49,424 bases of DNA from Gammaproteobacteria bacterium (GTDB lineage: Bacteria > Pseudomonadota > Gammaproteobacteria > Pseudomonadales > Pseudomonadaceae). The notes beneath the pieces are model-generated. The model made no database searches and had not been told where the DNA came from. It saw only the letters and a program-made list of their open reading frames with translations. Within the stretch, counting starts at the first letter, position 1; every line of letters starts with the position of its first letter. Location: the NCBI GenBank assembly GCA_012728415.1, contig JAAYFD010000026.1, forward strand, positions 1 through 49,424. The letters run 5' to 3'. Positions 27,978 through 37,486 of this stretch are shown here, piece after piece. A program made the translations under genes and the position numbers.

Positions 27978-30542
27978 ATGCGAGTTGATCGTTTAACCAG
28001 TCAGTTGCAGGTGGCTTTGTCTGATGCACAATCTATTGCGTTGGGCCAGGATCATACTGCTATAGAACCCGTGCATTTGTTGCTGGCGCTGATAGACCAG
28101 CAGGGCGGGGCCATCCGCCCGCTACTGATGCAGGTTGGCTTTGACGTTAACCAGCTGAAAAACGAGCTGAACAAGCTGCTGGCGGACCTGCCAAAAATCC
28201 AGAATCCGACCGGTGACATGAGCCTGTCGCAAGACCTGGCCCGTCTGCTGAATCAGGCGGATCGCCTGTCGCAGCAGAAAAAAGACCAGTTTATCTCCAG
28301 CGAGCTGGTGCTGTTGGCGGCCATGGATGAAAACACTAGGCTGGGCAAGCTGTTGCTGAGTCAGGGGGTCAGCCGCCAGGCGCTGGAAAATGCCATTGCC
28401 AACCTGCGCGGCGGTGCCAGCGTGGATGACCCCAATGCCGAGCAGTCGCGCCAGGCACTGGAAAAATACTGCATCGACCTGACCGAGCGCGCCGAGCAGG
28501 GCAAGTTGGACCCGGTGATTGGTCGTGATGATGAAATCCGTCGCACTGTGCAGGTGCTACAGCGCCGTACCAAGAACAACCCGGTGCTGATTGGCGAGCC
28601 TGGCGTGGGCAAAACCGCGATTGCCGAAGGGCTGGCCCAGCGCATCATCAATGGCGAGGTGCCCGACAACCTGAAAGGCAAGCGTCTGCTGTCGCTGGAT
28701 ATGGGTGCGTTAATTGCAGGTGCCAAGTATCGTGGCGAATTTGAAGAGCGGCTCAAGGCATTACTGGGTGAGCTGGCCAAGCAGGAAGGCCAGATCATTT
28801 TGTTTATTGACGAACTGCATACCATGGTCGGCGCAGGCAAGGGCGAGGGCGCCATGGATGCCGGCAACATGCTCAAACCGGCGCTGGCCCGTGGCGAATT
28901 GCACTGTGTAGGTGCGACCACGCTGGACGAGTACCGCCAATATATTGAAAAGGATGCCGCGCTGGAGCGCCGTTTCCAGAAGGTGCTGGTGGACGAGCCC
29001 AACGAAGAGGATACCATTGCCATTCTGCGCGGTTTGAAAGAGCGCTACGAGGTGCACCATGGCGTCAGTATCACTGATGGAGCCATCATTGCTGCCGCCA
29101 AGCTCAGTCATCGCTACATCACCGACCGTCAGCTGCCAGACAAGGCCATTGACCTGATTGATGAGGCCGCCAGCATGATCCGCATGGAAATCGACTCCAA
29201 GCCCGAGGCGCTGGACCGCCTGGATCGTCGTCTGATCCAGCTGAAAATCGAGCGTGAAGCGCTGAAGAAGGAAGACGATGAGGACACGCGCAAGCGGCTG
29301 GAAAAACTGGAAGAAGAAATTGCCCGTTATGAGCGCGAATATGCGGACCTGGAGGAGATCTGGAAGTCTGAAAAAGCCGAAGTGCATGGTTCTGCCCAGC
29401 TACAACAGCAGATCGAGCAGGCGCGCCAGGAAATGGAGCTGGCACGGCGCAAGGGTGACCTGAACCGCATGGCCGAGCTGCAATACGGGGTGATACCTGA
29501 TCTGGAGCGCAGTCTGCAGATGGTTGACCAACACAGCAAAAGCGAGAACCAGCTGCTGCGCAACAAGGTCACTGACGAGGAGGTGGCCGATGTGGTGTCG
29601 AAGTGGACCGGCATTCCGGTCTCCAAGATGCTGGAGGGCGAGCGTGACAAGCTGATCAAGATGGAACAGCTGCTGCATACCCGCGTGATTGGCCAGGACG
29701 AAGCGGTCACTGCGGTGTCCAACGCCGTGCGCCGCTCGCGTGCTGGCCTGGCTGACCCGGATCGTCCGGCGGGATCTTTCCTGTTCCTTGGTCCGACCGG
29801 TGTTGGTAAGACCGAGCTGTGCAAGGCGCTGGCCGAGTTTCTGTTCGATACCGAGGATGCCATGGTGCGCATCGACATGTCCGAGTTCATGGAGAAACAC
29901 TCGGTAGCCCGCCTGATTGGTGCCCCGCCTGGCTATGTGGGTTACGAGGAGGGCGGCTACCTGACCGAAGCGGTACGCCGCAAGCCTTATTCGGTGGTGC
30001 TGATGGACGAAGTGGAAAAAGCCCACCCGGATGTATTCAACGTGCTGTTGCAGGTGCTGGAAGACGGCCGCCTGACTGACAGCCATGGCCGTACCGTGGA
30101 CTTCCGCAACACCGTGGTGGTGATGACGTCCAACCTGGGCTCGGCGCAAATCCAGGAGCTGGTGGAAGACCGCGAAGCCCAAAGGGCAGCGGTGATGGAT
30201 GCCGTTGGCAGCCACTTCCGCCCCGAGTTCATCAACCGGATTGACGAGCTGGTGATTTTCGAGCCGCTGGACAAAGAGCAAATTGCCGGCATTGCACAGA
30301 TACAGCTGGGCCGCTTGCGTCAGCGTTTGGCCGAGCGTGGCCTGAGTCTGGAGCTGAGTGACGAGGCAATGGACAAGCTGATTGATGTCGGCTATGACCC
30401 AGTGTACGGCGCTAGACCGCTCAAGCGTGCTATTCAACGCTGGGTGGAAAACCCGCTGGCCCAGCAAATCCTTTCTGGGCAGTTTGCCGAAGGGGCACAA
30501 ATCAGGGCGCAGGTTGCTGATGGTGAAATCATCTTTGCCTGA
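27978..30542 (+). CDS. clpB: Disaggregase ClpB
   Basis: Hsp100 hexameric ATPase that pulls proteins out of aggregates together with DnaK. It has an N-terminal ClpN domain (about residues 1-145) and AAA+ domain 1 with Walker [10 protein letters not shown] and Walker B LFIDELHT. The coiled-coil middle domain (about 400-520) is rich in E, R and K. AAA+ domain 2 has GPTGVGKTE and [13 protein letters not shown]. It is 854 residues, standard. It is preceded by a long leader with a probable heat-shock promoter and followed by a strong terminator. Confidence 0.97.
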   Translation: MRVDRLTSQLQVALSDAQSIALGQDHTAIEPVHLLLALIDQQGGAIRPLLMQVGFDVNQLKNELNKLLADLPKIQNPTGDMSLSQDLARLLNQADRLSQQKKDQFISSELVLLAAMDENTRLGKLLLSQGVSRQALENAIANLRGGASVDDPNAEQSRQALEKYCIDLTERAEQGKLDPVIGRDDEIRRTVQVLQRRTKNNPVLIGEPGVGKTAIAEGLAQRIINGEVPDNLKGKRLLSLDMGALIAGAKYRGEFEERLKALLGELAKQEGQIILFIDELHTMVGAGKGEGAMDAGNMLKPALARGELHCVGATTLDEYRQYIEKDAALERRFQKVLVDEPNEEDTIAILRGLKERYEVHHGVSITDGAIIAAAKLSHRYITDRQLPDKAIDLIDEAASMIRMEIDSKPEALDRLDRRLIQLKIEREALKKEDDEDTRKRLEKLEEEIARYEREYADLEEIWKSEKAEVHGSAQLQQQIEQARQEMELARRKGDLNRMAELQYGVIPDLERSLQMVDQHSKSENQLLRNKVTDEEVADVVSKWTGIPVSKMLEGERDKLIKMEQLLHTRVIGQDEAVTAVSNAVRRSRAGLADPDRPAGSFLFLGPTGVGKTELCKALAEFLFDTEDAMVRIDMSEFMEKHSVARLIGAPPGYVGYEEGGYLTEAVRRKPYSVVLMDEVEKAHPDVFNVLLQVLEDGRLTDSHGRTVDFRNTVVVMTSNLGSAQIQELVEDREAQRAAVMDAVGSHFRPEFINRIDELVIFEPLDKEQIAGIAQIQLGRLRQRLAERGLSLELSDEAMDKLIDVGYDPVYGARPLKRAIQRWVENPLAQQILSGQFAEGAQIRAQVADGEIIFA

Positions 30543-30571
30543 ATCCGGACCAGCTGACTGACTGCAGTACG

Positions 30572-30608
30572 AAAACCGCTGGCTAAAGCATTAGCTGGCG
30601 GTTTTTTA
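30572..30608 (+). terminator. Terminator after clpB
   Basis: An AACCGCTGGCTAA / TTAGCTGGCGGTT stem (two wobble pairs) with an AGCA loop is followed by TTTTTT. Confidence 0.9.
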
Positions 30609-30750
30609 TTACCTGACGCAAGGTGCAGCTTGCAGCAGGACAGTTGCTGTAAGTTGAACAAGGTCGGTGCTACCAAGTGCCGCATGGCAAAACGCACTTG
30701 CTTACTGTTTAATAAATTGTATAACTATAAGTGCTTTATGGATTCCATGT

Positions 30751-32424
30751 ATGCGCCGCTTGTACTCTGGCTGGACCCTGATGCTTGTGCTGGGGCTGTT
30801 ATCGCCTGCTCTGTCGCAGGCTGCTACAGCAAAAATTTCGTTGAAACAAAGTTCTACCGCCGATCACAGCAAGTTTGCCGAGCTGCAAAAAGACTTTGCC
30901 AGTGGCCCGGAGGTTACCCGCGCCTGTCTGGCTTGCCATACCGAGGCGGCCAGACAGCTGCAGCAAACCACCCACTGGAAGTGGGAGTTCAATCATCCGG
31001 CAACTGGGCAGGTGTTGGGCAAAAAACATGAGCCCAATGTGTTTTGTGGCAGCCTGAAGTCCAACTACCCGCGCTGTACCTCCTGCCATATCGGCTACGG
31101 CTGGGAAGACAAGGACTTTGATTTTACCGCCGAGCACAATGTGGACTGCCTGGCTTGCCATGACACGACCGGTACCTATCTGAAAACCGAGGCGGGCGCC
31201 GGCCATCCGGCTTATGCGGATGTGCGGGTCAATGGCGAGTTCAAGATTGAAAACAACCGTCCGGTAAAAAAGGTTGATCTGACGCGGGTGGCGCAGAATG
31301 TAGGTCAGACCAGTCGCCAGACCTGTGGCAGCTGCCACTTTTATGGCGGCGGCGGTGACGGCGTAAAACATGGTGACCTGGACAGTTCGCTGGTGCAGCC
31401 AGACCGGGCGCTGGATGTACATATGGATGCCGGCGGCCTCAACTTCAGCTGCGCCACCTGCCATACTTCTGACGAGCACAGCGTTGATGGCAGCCGCTAT
31501 GCGATGGAAGCCCGTGACCTGCACGGTATTGATATACCCGGCAGCAGCCACGCCGGGCGGGCCAGTTGTGAGTCCTGTCATGGCAGCAAGCCGCATGACT
31601 TTGGCATCAACAACAAGCTCAATGATCACACCGACAAGGTGGCTTGCCAGACTTGTCACATTCCCGAGTTTGCCCGCGGTGGTGTGCCGACCAAGATGTT
31701 CTGGGACTGGTCGCAGGCAACGGAAAAAATGCAGCGCGACGAAAACGGCGAGCTGGTACTCAATGCCAAGGGCAAGCCGGTGCTGTATTTTGAATACGAT
31801 GAAAACGGCTGGCTGAGCTATGCCAACCACAAGGGTGTGTTTCGCAACGAGGTCAATGTGCCGCCGGTGTACCGCTGGTTTGATGGCCAGGTCGAGTACA
31901 CCATGCTGGACGACGAGATTGACCCGCAGCAGCGGGTGTCCGTGAACAAGGTCAAGGGCAGTTATGGCGATCCGGATTCGCGCATCTGGCCGTTCAAGCG
32001 CATGACCGGCAAGCAGCCTTATGACAAGCAAACCAACCGCCTGCTGGCCACCAATGTGTTTGGCCCGGACGGTGATGACGCCCTCTGGACCAACTTTGAC
32101 TGGGTCAAGGCGCTAATGGTCGGCCAGGCCGATGCAGTTGCCACCGGGGCCGCGCAGGATCTGTTCAGTGGCGAGCACGGCTTTGTCGATAACGAAATGT
32201 TCTGGCCGATTACCCACATGGTGGCACCGAAAGAGCAGGCACTGCAGTGTGACTCCTGTCATGCTCGTGATGGTCGCCTGGCAGACCTCAAAGGCTTTTA
32301 TATGCCGGGGCGTGACGCCTCTGTCTGGGTTGACCGCCTGGGTACCTGGGCGGTCTGGGCAACACTGGCCGGGGTGCTGGTGCACTTGCTCGGCCGCATC
32401 ATTTTCGGGAGGAAGCGTGCATGA
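30751..32424 (+). CDS. Octaheme c-type cytochrome, tetrathionate reductase (OTR) family
   Basis: Periplasmic multiheme cytochrome of the octaheme tetrathionate reductase family, studied in Shewanella, whose members can reduce tetrathionate, nitrite or hydroxylamine in vitro. Eight CxxCH motifs begin at residues 59, 109, 133, 192, 234, 273, 299 and 500. A signal peptide (ending LSQA, about residue 24) precedes them. The N-terminal VFCGSLKSNYPRCTSCHIGY is typical of the family, whose active-site heme has a lysine ligand. A C-terminal hydrophobic helix (about 528-548) followed by GRKRA anchors the protein in the membrane. The ATG at 30751 starts the signal peptide; no good ribosome-binding site is seen. 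It overlaps the b-type cytochrome gene by 4 nt, so the two are one unit. The physiological substrate is unknown. Confidence 0.9.
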   Translation: MRRLYSGWTLMLVLGLLSPALSQAATAKISLKQSSTADHSKFAELQKDFASGPEVTRACLACHTEAARQLQQTTHWKWEFNHPATGQVLGKKHEPNVFCGSLKSNYPRCTSCHIGYGWEDKDFDFTAEHNVDCLACHDTTGTYLKTEAGAGHPAYADVRVNGEFKIENNRPVKKVDLTRVAQNVGQTSRQTCGSCHFYGGGGDGVKHGDLDSSLVQPDRALDVHMDAGGLNFSCATCHTSDEHSVDGSRYAMEARDLHGIDIPGSSHAGRASCESCHGSKPHDFGINNKLNDHTDKVACQTCHIPEFARGGVPTKMFWDWSQATEKMQRDENGELVLNAKGKPVLYFEYDENGWLSYANHKGVFRNEVNVPPVYRWFDGQVEYTMLDDEIDPQQRVSVNKVKGSYGDPDSRIWPFKRMTGKQPYDKQTNRLLATNVFGPDGDDALWTNFDWVKALMVGQADAVATGAAQDLFSGEHGFVDNEMFWPITHMVAPKEQALQCDSCHARDGRLADLKGFYMPGRDASVWVDRLGTWAVWATLAGVLVHLLGRIIFGRKRA

Positions 32425-33029
32425 AGGTCATGGTTTACAAAAGGTTTGAACGCTTCTGGCACTGGTCGCAGGCAGCGCTGATCATCGGCCTGCTGCTGAC
32501 CGGGTTTGAAATCCACTCCAGCTATCACTGGCTGGGCTTTGCCACTGCGGTCAACGCACACATTATTATGGCATTGTTGCTGATAGTGCTGTGGCTGTTT
32601 GCTATCTTCTGGCACTTCACCACCGGCGAATGGCGGCAATATATCCCGACCACCGAAAAACTGGCGGCGATGACACGCTATTACGCCCTGGGCATGTTCA
32701 GGGATGAAGAAAAACCCTACAAGAAATCCCTCAGCGCCAAGCATAATCCGCTGCAGCGGTTGGCCTATCTGGCTTTCAAGCTGCTGATCTCGCCGGTGAT
32801 CTGGGTTAGTGGCATGCTGTATCTGCTGTATCCTTACTGGCCGCAACTGGGGTTGGGCTGGCTGACACTGGCACCAGTGGCGATTGTGCACACCGCCGCT
32901 GCTTTCGCCATGCTGGTGTTTTTCATTGCCCACGTTTATCTGGCCTTTACCGGCAAGCCGTTTTACGAGTATGTGCATGCCATGATCACCGGCTATGAAG
33001 AGCTGGGTGATGAAGAGGCGAAACGCTGA
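32421..33029 (+). CDS. Cytochrome b/b6-type membrane quinol oxidase partner of the octaheme cytochrome
   Basis: Integral membrane b-type cytochrome of 202 residues, of the Ni-hydrogenase/thiosulfate-reductase cytochrome b type. Four transmembrane helices are predicted (about 12-32, 42-66, 110-135 and 150-175). Candidate heme-ligand histidines are in FWHWSQA, NAHIIMA, FWHFTTG, IVHTAAA and IAHVYLAF. It probably oxidises quinol in the membrane and passes electrons to the periplasmic octaheme protein encoded just upstream (ATGA overlap). This role is inferred from context. Confidence 0.85.
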   Translation: MKVMVYKRFERFWHWSQAALIIGLLLTGFEIHSSYHWLGFATAVNAHIIMALLLIVLWLFAIFWHFTTGEWRQYIPTTEKLAAMTRYYALGMFRDEEKPYKKSLSAKHNPLQRLAYLAFKLLISPVIWVSGMLYLLYPYWPQLGLGWLTLAPVAIVHTAAAFAMLVFFIAHVYLAFTGKPFYEYVHAMITGYEELGDEEAKR

Positions 33030-33057
33030 CCTGCACGGACAGGGTCTGCTGGCCGGT

Positions 33058-33071
33058 GCGAATTCATTCGC
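33058..33071 (-). repeat. REP-like hairpin
   Basis: On the - strand, GCGAA-TGAA-TTCGC is followed by ACC. It is the same type as the hairpin at 36172 (ACGAG-TGAA-CTCGT): the loop is identical and two stem pairs have changed on both sides, so pairing is preserved. It lies between the cytochrome operon and tapT. Confidence 0.75.
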
Positions 33072-33172
33072 ATGCAGGGTGCCGTTTCGCAGCGAGCGCC
33101 TGATTGCACAATAAACCGGCTCCCGCGCAAGCACGGACCATGTTATGGTTGCCGGTTTTTGGAGCCGTTCTG

Positions 33173-33886
33173 ATGCCCCATGCTGTTGCCCGCTTGCGCG
33201 CCTTGCGTCTGGCCCGCAGCGAAAAGCCCTTTGCCGCCCGCGGTGCTTTGCTGGTGCGCTGCCCGCGTTGCCGGGTAGCCGAGCGCTATTGCATTTGTGC
33301 ATGGCAACCGCAGGTGAAGACTGTTAGTGCCGTTTGCCTGCTGATGGCCGACAAGGAGCCGCTGAAACCAAGCAATACCGGCTGGCTGATCGCTGATGTG
33401 GTGCCCGATACCCATGCTTTTCTCTGGTCGCGCACGGAGCCTGATCCCGGGCTGCTGGCGTTGCTGGAGGATGCGCGCTGGCAGCCGTGGCTGGTATTTC
33501 CGGCTGATGAGGCGGCCACAGGCCAGAGGGTGGTGGCGGAGCTGCCACTGCCGGTCGCCGGCGGGCTGGACAGACCGCCGCTGTTTGTCCTGCTGGACGG
33601 CACCTGGCAGGAAGCACGCAAGATGTACCGCAAATCAGACTACCTGCAACGGCTGCCGGTACTCAGCCTGCAGCCTGCCGGGTTGTCCCGCTATCACCTG
33701 CGTACAGCGCAGGAGGCCGGACAGCTGTCAACCGCCGAGGTTGCGGTGCACTGTTTGCAGCAGGCCGGAGACCTGGCGGCAGCCCAGGCGCTGAGTGACT
33801 GGTTTGCCCGGTTCAACCGGCATTATCTGGCCGCGAAGCGTCCGCTGACTGCACAGCAGGAACAGGCGCTGTTGCGGCACCCATAG
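33173..33886 (+). CDS. tapT: tRNA-uridine aminocarboxypropyltransferase TapT (DTW domain)
   Basis: Installs acp3U at position 47 of the tRNA variable loop using S-adenosylmethionine. The N-terminal zinc-binding cysteines are in VRCPRCRVAERYCICAW, and the catalytic DTW-type motif is LLDGTWQEARKM. Starting from the ATG at 33173, which has GGAG 8 nt upstream, the protein is 237 residues, the usual size. Upstream in-frame codons belong to a low-conservation extension that runs into the REP region. Its last 74 nt overlap the 3' end of the EamA gene on the other strand. Confidence 0.88.
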   Translation: MPHAVARLRALRLARSEKPFAARGALLVRCPRCRVAERYCICAWQPQVKTVSAVCLLMADKEPLKPSNTGWLIADVVPDTHAFLWSRTEPDPGLLALLEDARWQPWLVFPADEAATGQRVVAELPLPVAGGLDRPPLFVLLDGTWQEARKMYRKSDYLQRLPVLSLQPAGLSRYHLRTAQEAGQLSTAEVAVHCLQQAGDLAAAQALSDWFARFNRHYLAAKRPLTAQQEQALLRHP

Positions 33887-34847
33887 CAAGCTCCGGCTGT
33901 ATGTCACCAACCGGCAGGGCCGAGGGGCCCGTGCTGAGACAGGTCAGCGGTTCTTCAACGGGTGCCGGTGGCTGGCGCTGGGGCCAGAGCTGGGCCAGCA
34001 GCATGGCACACAGCATCAGGGCAGCACCCAGATAGCCTTGCAAGCTCAGGCTTTCGCCCAAAAAAAGGGCTGCTGCAAGCGCTGCAAAAACGCCTTCCAA
34101 CGATAGAATGATAGCAGCATGTGCCGGTTTGGCACGGCGTAATGCAATGGCTTGCAGGCTAAACCCGACCCCGATTGACAGCAGGCCGGCATACAACAAT
34201 GCAGGAGCCGCGGCGAGGATGTGTGGCAGTGAGACCGGCTCGAGCCAGAGAGCGGCAGCCAGGCTGAGAGCCGCACAGGTGATAAACTGGATAAAAGTCA
34301 GTCGCAAAGGGTCATATCGCTTGGCCAGATAACCCATAACCAGTACATGGACTGCCCAGCAAAATGCGCCACCCAGTTGCAGAACGTCGCCGTGAGCTAC
34401 CTGAAAACCGTCGCCGACACTAAGCAGGTATAATCCGGCCAGTGCCAGTAAAGCGCCGAGCCAGATGCCGATAGTGGCGCGCAAGCCAATCAGCAAGCCC
34501 AGTAAAGGTACTATCAGGACATACATGCCGGTAATAAAACCGGCGTTGGATACACTGGTGTGCAGCAGGCCGGTTTGCTGCAAATTGATGCCGATGGTAA
34601 CAATCGCGCCCAGGAGAGTTCCGCCAGCGAGCAGTTGCCGATCCAGAAACGGGCCGCTGACCCTGTTCGAGTATCGGCGGTAAAGTAAGAATGGCAGCAC
34701 TACCAGGGCACCCAAAATAAAGCGTAAACCGGAAAACAGCAGTGGGCCTATGCTGTCCATTCCCAGTCGCTGGGCGACAAAAGCACTCCCCCAGATCATG
34801 GCTACAAGAAGCAACAAGGCATTAGTTTGCAGGAGATTCTTTTGCAT
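33813..34847 (-). CDS. EamA/DMT-family transporter
   Basis: Drug/metabolite exporter of the EamA family, 344 residues, with ten predicted transmembrane helices arranged as two EamA repeats (about residues 6-140 and 155-290). Typical segments are LLLVAMIWGSAFVAQR at the start and a GAALMLCAMLLAQLW final helix. Substrates of this family vary and cannot be told from sequence. The ATG at 34847 starts the first helix; the frame stays open for another 83 codons upstream without similarity. The C-terminal tail of about 50 residues is hydrophilic and unusual, and it is encoded antisense to the tapT end. The 285 nt to erdR hold the two divergent promoters, with no element I can name. Confidence 0.88.
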   Translation of the reverse strand: MQKNLLQTNALLLLVAMIWGSAFVAQRLGMDSIGPLLFSGLRFILGALVVLPFLLYRRYSNRVSGPFLDRQLLAGGTLLGAIVTIGINLQQTGLLHTSVSNAGFITGMYVLIVPLLGLLIGLRATIGIWLGALLALAGLYLLSVGDGFQVAHGDVLQLGGAFCWAVHVLVMGYLAKRYDPLRLTFIQFITCAALSLAAALWLEPVSLPHILAAAPALLYAGLLSIGVGFSLQAIALRRAKPAHAAIILSLEGVFAALAAALFLGESLSLQGYLGAALMLCAMLLAQLWPQRQPPAPVEEPLTCLSTGPSALPVGDIQPELAMGAATAPVPAVQSADASRPDNAG

Positions 34848-35132
34848 TATTCGATATGGGTCAGGTGATAAGTTGATATTCGCTGTTAGTCTTGTGCTGG
34901 CTTGGGCCTTGGTATAAGGTAAGTGGCTGCATCCATAAGGCAAAGTGATGTCATACAGGGCAGGATACAGCCGATTCGGCAAGAAGAGCAGTATAGGGCA
35001 TGCTATGCACGTTTCGAAAAAGCTGCCCCAAGGCCGTAAGATGCGTGGTGGTTTCGCTGTAAGGCGGTGCAGGAACCGGAAGAGGCCAGACCACACTATT
35101 AGTCATTTTTGAAAAGACAGGTTATTTAACTC

Positions 35133-35786
35133 ATGGCTGCATACGATATTCTGATTGCCGATGATCACCCCTTGTTTCGGAGCGCACTGCAGCAGGCACT
35201 GACTATAGCACTGGGCGAAAATGTTCGTTTGGTTGAGGCTGAAAGCATTGCCCAGCTCGAAGCCCGGCTGGCCGAAAAAGCCGACTGGGACCTGGTATTG
35301 CTTGACCTGAACATGCCCGGGGCGCATGGTTTTTCCGGGCTGGTATTGCTGCGTGGCCAGTATCCGCAAATTCCGGTGGTTATGGTGTCGGCTCAAGAAG
35401 AGGCGGCTGTGATGAGTCGCTCGCGCGAATTCGGGGCCAGTGGCTTCATTCCCAAGTCCAGCTCGCTGGAGCAAATTCAGCAGGCGGTGCAAACGGTGCT
35501 TGATGGGGATGACTGGTGGCCAGAGCTGCCGGATGCTGGTGCGGCCATGACTGAAGAAGAGAAAGCCGCCAGTGCTGGTCTGGCCAGCCTGACACCCCAG
35601 CAGTTTCGTGTTTTGACCATGGTGTGTGACGGCCTGCTAAACAAGCAGATCGCTTATGATCTTAACGTTTCGGAAGCCACCGTAAAGGCCCACGTCACCG
35701 CGATTTTTCGCAAGTTGAACGTGCGTACCCGTACCCAGGCGGCCCTGTTGTTGCAACAGATGGAATCCATTCCGCAGCAGGGCTGA
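35133..35786 (+). CDS. erdR: Two-component response regulator ErdR/CrbR (LuxR type)
   Basis: NarL/LuxR-type regulator of 217 residues. The receiver domain has the acidic pair Asp10/Asp11 and phospho-acceptor Asp58 in LVLLDLNMPGAHGFSG. The C-terminal HTH is LTPQQFRVLTMVCDGLLNKQ with SEATVKAHVTAIFRKLNVRT. The sequence and the erdR-dgkA neighbourhood match P. aeruginosa ErdR, known as CrbR elsewhere. That protein, with the sensor MxtR/CrbS, activates acetyl-CoA synthetase and acetate permease genes. The sensor is not in this window. The two ActP-like symporter operons at 21.7 and 27.2 kb are plausible targets; that is inference. dgkA starts 1 nt downstream. Confidence 0.85.
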   Translation: MAAYDILIADDHPLFRSALQQALTIALGENVRLVEAESIAQLEARLAEKADWDLVLLDLNMPGAHGFSGLVLLRGQYPQIPVVMVSAQEEAAVMSRSREFGASGFIPKSSSLEQIQQAVQTVLDGDDWWPELPDAGAAMTEEEKAASAGLASLTPQQFRVLTMVCDGLLNKQIAYDLNVSEATVKAHVTAIFRKLNVRTRTQAALLLQQMESIPQQG

Positions 35787-35787
35787 C

Positions 35788-36156
35788 ATGACTCCTCCCA
35801 GCAAGGGTCAAACCGGCTGGCGCCGCATTGTCCGGGCCGCGGGTTATTCCATGGATGGCCTCAAGGCTGCTTTCGGTTCTGAAGCAGCTTTTCGTCAGCT
35901 GGTTGCTCTCAACCTGATGTTGATCCCCGCGAGTTTCTTTTTTTCCGTTACTGCTGTAGAGCGGGCGCTGATGATTGCCGTTTGCTTGCTGTCCCTGGTT
36001 ATTGAGCTGCTCAACTCGGCTATCGAAGCGGTGGTAGACCGCATTTCCCTTGAACGCCACCCCCTGTCAAAAAACGCCAAGGACATGGGCAGTGCCGCCC
36101 AGCTGGTCGGCTTGTGCATGATTGCCACTGTCTGGGTGCTGATCCTGCTGGGCTGA
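35788..36156 (+). CDS. dgkA: Diacylglycerol kinase DgkA
   Basis: Small integral membrane kinase that recycles diacylglycerol to phosphatidate. The 122-residue protein has the signature ELLNSAIEAVVDRIS followed by HPLSKNAKDMGSAAQL, which form the active site. Three transmembrane helices are predicted. It starts 1 nt after erdR and is convergent with metR across a REP-containing gap. Confidence 0.94.
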   Translation: MTPPSKGQTGWRRIVRAAGYSMDGLKAAFGSEAAFRQLVALNLMLIPASFFFSVTAVERALMIAVCLLSLVIELLNSAIEAVVDRISLERHPLSKNAKDMGSAAQLVGLCMIATVWVLILLG

Positions 36157-36171
36157 CAGACGGTACTTTGC

Positions 36172-36185
36172 ACGAGTGAACTCGT
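36172..36185 (+). repeat. REP-like hairpin
   Basis: ACGAG-TGAA-CTCGT is followed by ACCTGTGGG, in the gap between convergent dgkA and metR. Stem covariation with the hairpin at 33058 supports selection on the structure. Confidence 0.75.
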
Positions 36186-36247
36186 ACCTGTGGGCGACGT
36201 GCTGGTTTTCAGTATCGATTTATTCGCACAGGGCGCCTGTATTCAGG

Positions 36248-37168
36248 CTATTCCCGCGCGGCCGTTACCCCGGCCAGGGTGTTGAATGAGGTGTCCTTGG
36301 CTGTCAACAGAAAGTCCTGCATGAACGCAGCATCCAGCATATCGGTACGCACTGCGGCGTACAGGGTTGAGAAAAGGCCCTTTTCCCCAAGTTTTTTTAC
36401 GCTGACGTAACCTTTGCTGCTGTATTCGTGAATGGCCCAGTTGGGCAGGCAGCACACACCGCGGCCGCTGGCCACCAGTTGCATCATCATGATGGTCAGC
36501 TCGGAGGTGCGGACGCTTAGTGGTTCGATGTCGGCCGGCTCCAAAAAATGATTGAAAATGTCCAGCCGGTCCCGTTCAACCGGATAAGTGATCAGGACTT
36601 CGGTGGCCAGGTCTTCCGGCCTGATAAACGCCTTTCCGGCCAGTGGGTGCTGATTGGCTACTGCGAGCAGGGCTTCATATGCAAACAGCGGGATATAGCT
36701 GATGCCGCTTAGCTCGACCGGGTCGGAGGTGACAACCAGATCCAGATCGCCACGGGCCAGTGCGGGCAGGGGAGCAAAGGCAAAGCCCGAGGCCAGGTCC
36801 AGCTCCACCTCGGGCCAGGCTTCGCGAAACTGGTCAATGGTCGGCATCAGCCACTGAAAGCAGCTGTGGCATTCAATCGCCATGTGCAACCGGCCGGAAC
36901 TGCCGCCCTGCAGGCGTGCCATGTCACGTTCGGCAGTGCGCATCAGTGGCAGGACATCGTCAGCCAGGCGCAGCAGGCGCAGGCCGGCGCTGGAAAAACG
37001 AACGGGTCGGGTTTTGCGCACAAACAGTTGCATGCCCAAACGCTCCTCCAGTTCGCGAAACTGGTGAGACAGCGCCGACTGGGTAAGGTGCAGCCGCTCG
37101 GCAGCATCCACCATGCTGTCGGCATCGCGCAGTGCGACCAGGGTTTTTAAGTGGCGTATTTCCAGCAT
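36248..37168 (-). CDS. metR: LysR-type regulator MetR
   Basis: LysR-family transcription factor of 306 residues, most like MetR, which activates methionine synthesis genes in response to homocysteine. The N-terminal winged HTH (about residues 1-60) has HLTQSALSHQFRELEERLG, and the substrate-binding domain begins GRLHMAIECHSCFQWLMP. The match to Pseudomonas MetR is strong by eye. A DUF2845 gene ends at 37174, 5 nt upstream of its start on the same strand, which suggests co-transcription. Confidence 0.85.
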   Translation of the reverse strand: MLEIRHLKTLVALRDADSMVDAAERLHLTQSALSHQFRELEERLGMQLFVRKTRPVRFSSAGLRLLRLADDVLPLMRTAERDMARLQGGSSGRLHMAIECHSCFQWLMPTIDQFREAWPEVELDLASGFAFAPLPALARGDLDLVVTSDPVELSGISYIPLFAYEALLAVANQHPLAGKAFIRPEDLATEVLITYPVERDRLDIFNHFLEPADIEPLSVRTSELTIMMMQLVASGRGVCCLPNWAIHEYSSKGYVSVKKLGEKGLFSTLYAAVRTDMLDAAFMQDFLLTAKDTSFNTLAGVTAARE

Positions 37169-37173
37169 GACGA

Positions 37174-37476
37174 TTACCTGCTACTGGAAATCCTGACCAG
37201 ATTGCCGCCTTCGAAACGCAAGTAATGATACATGCCGTTGCGTGGGCCATAGACCCACTCGTCGACACGCACCTCCGTGACATGGCCATACCGGTTGACG
37301 ATTTCACGGTATCCCAGCATTGACTCTTCAGCGGGCTGGCCGCACTTGGTCATTACCTGATATTCGCTGTCACCCAGACTGATCAGGTTAGAGCCGCAGC
37401 GCAGGGTAGAGCCGGCCTGTGCTGAAGTACTGCCAAGACCCATCAGCAAGACGGAGACAGATATAAGCCGTTTCAT
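37174..37476 (-). CDS. DUF2845 periplasmic protein (copy 2)
   Basis: Function unknown. Small secreted protein of 100 residues with a signal peptide (about 1-21, ending AQA) and the DUF2845 core. The core comprises LRCGSNLISLGDSEYQVMTKCG with two cysteines that may pair, and DEWVYGPRNGMYHYLRFEGG. It is a tandem paralogue of the next gene upstream and lies 5 nt before metR. Confidence 0.88.
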   Translation of the reverse strand: MKRLISVSVLLMGLGSTSAQAGSTLRCGSNLISLGDSEYQVMTKCGQPAEESMLGYREIVNRYGHVTEVRVDEWVYGPRNGMYHYLRFEGGNLVRISSSR

Positions 37477-37486
37477 GCATTTCTCC

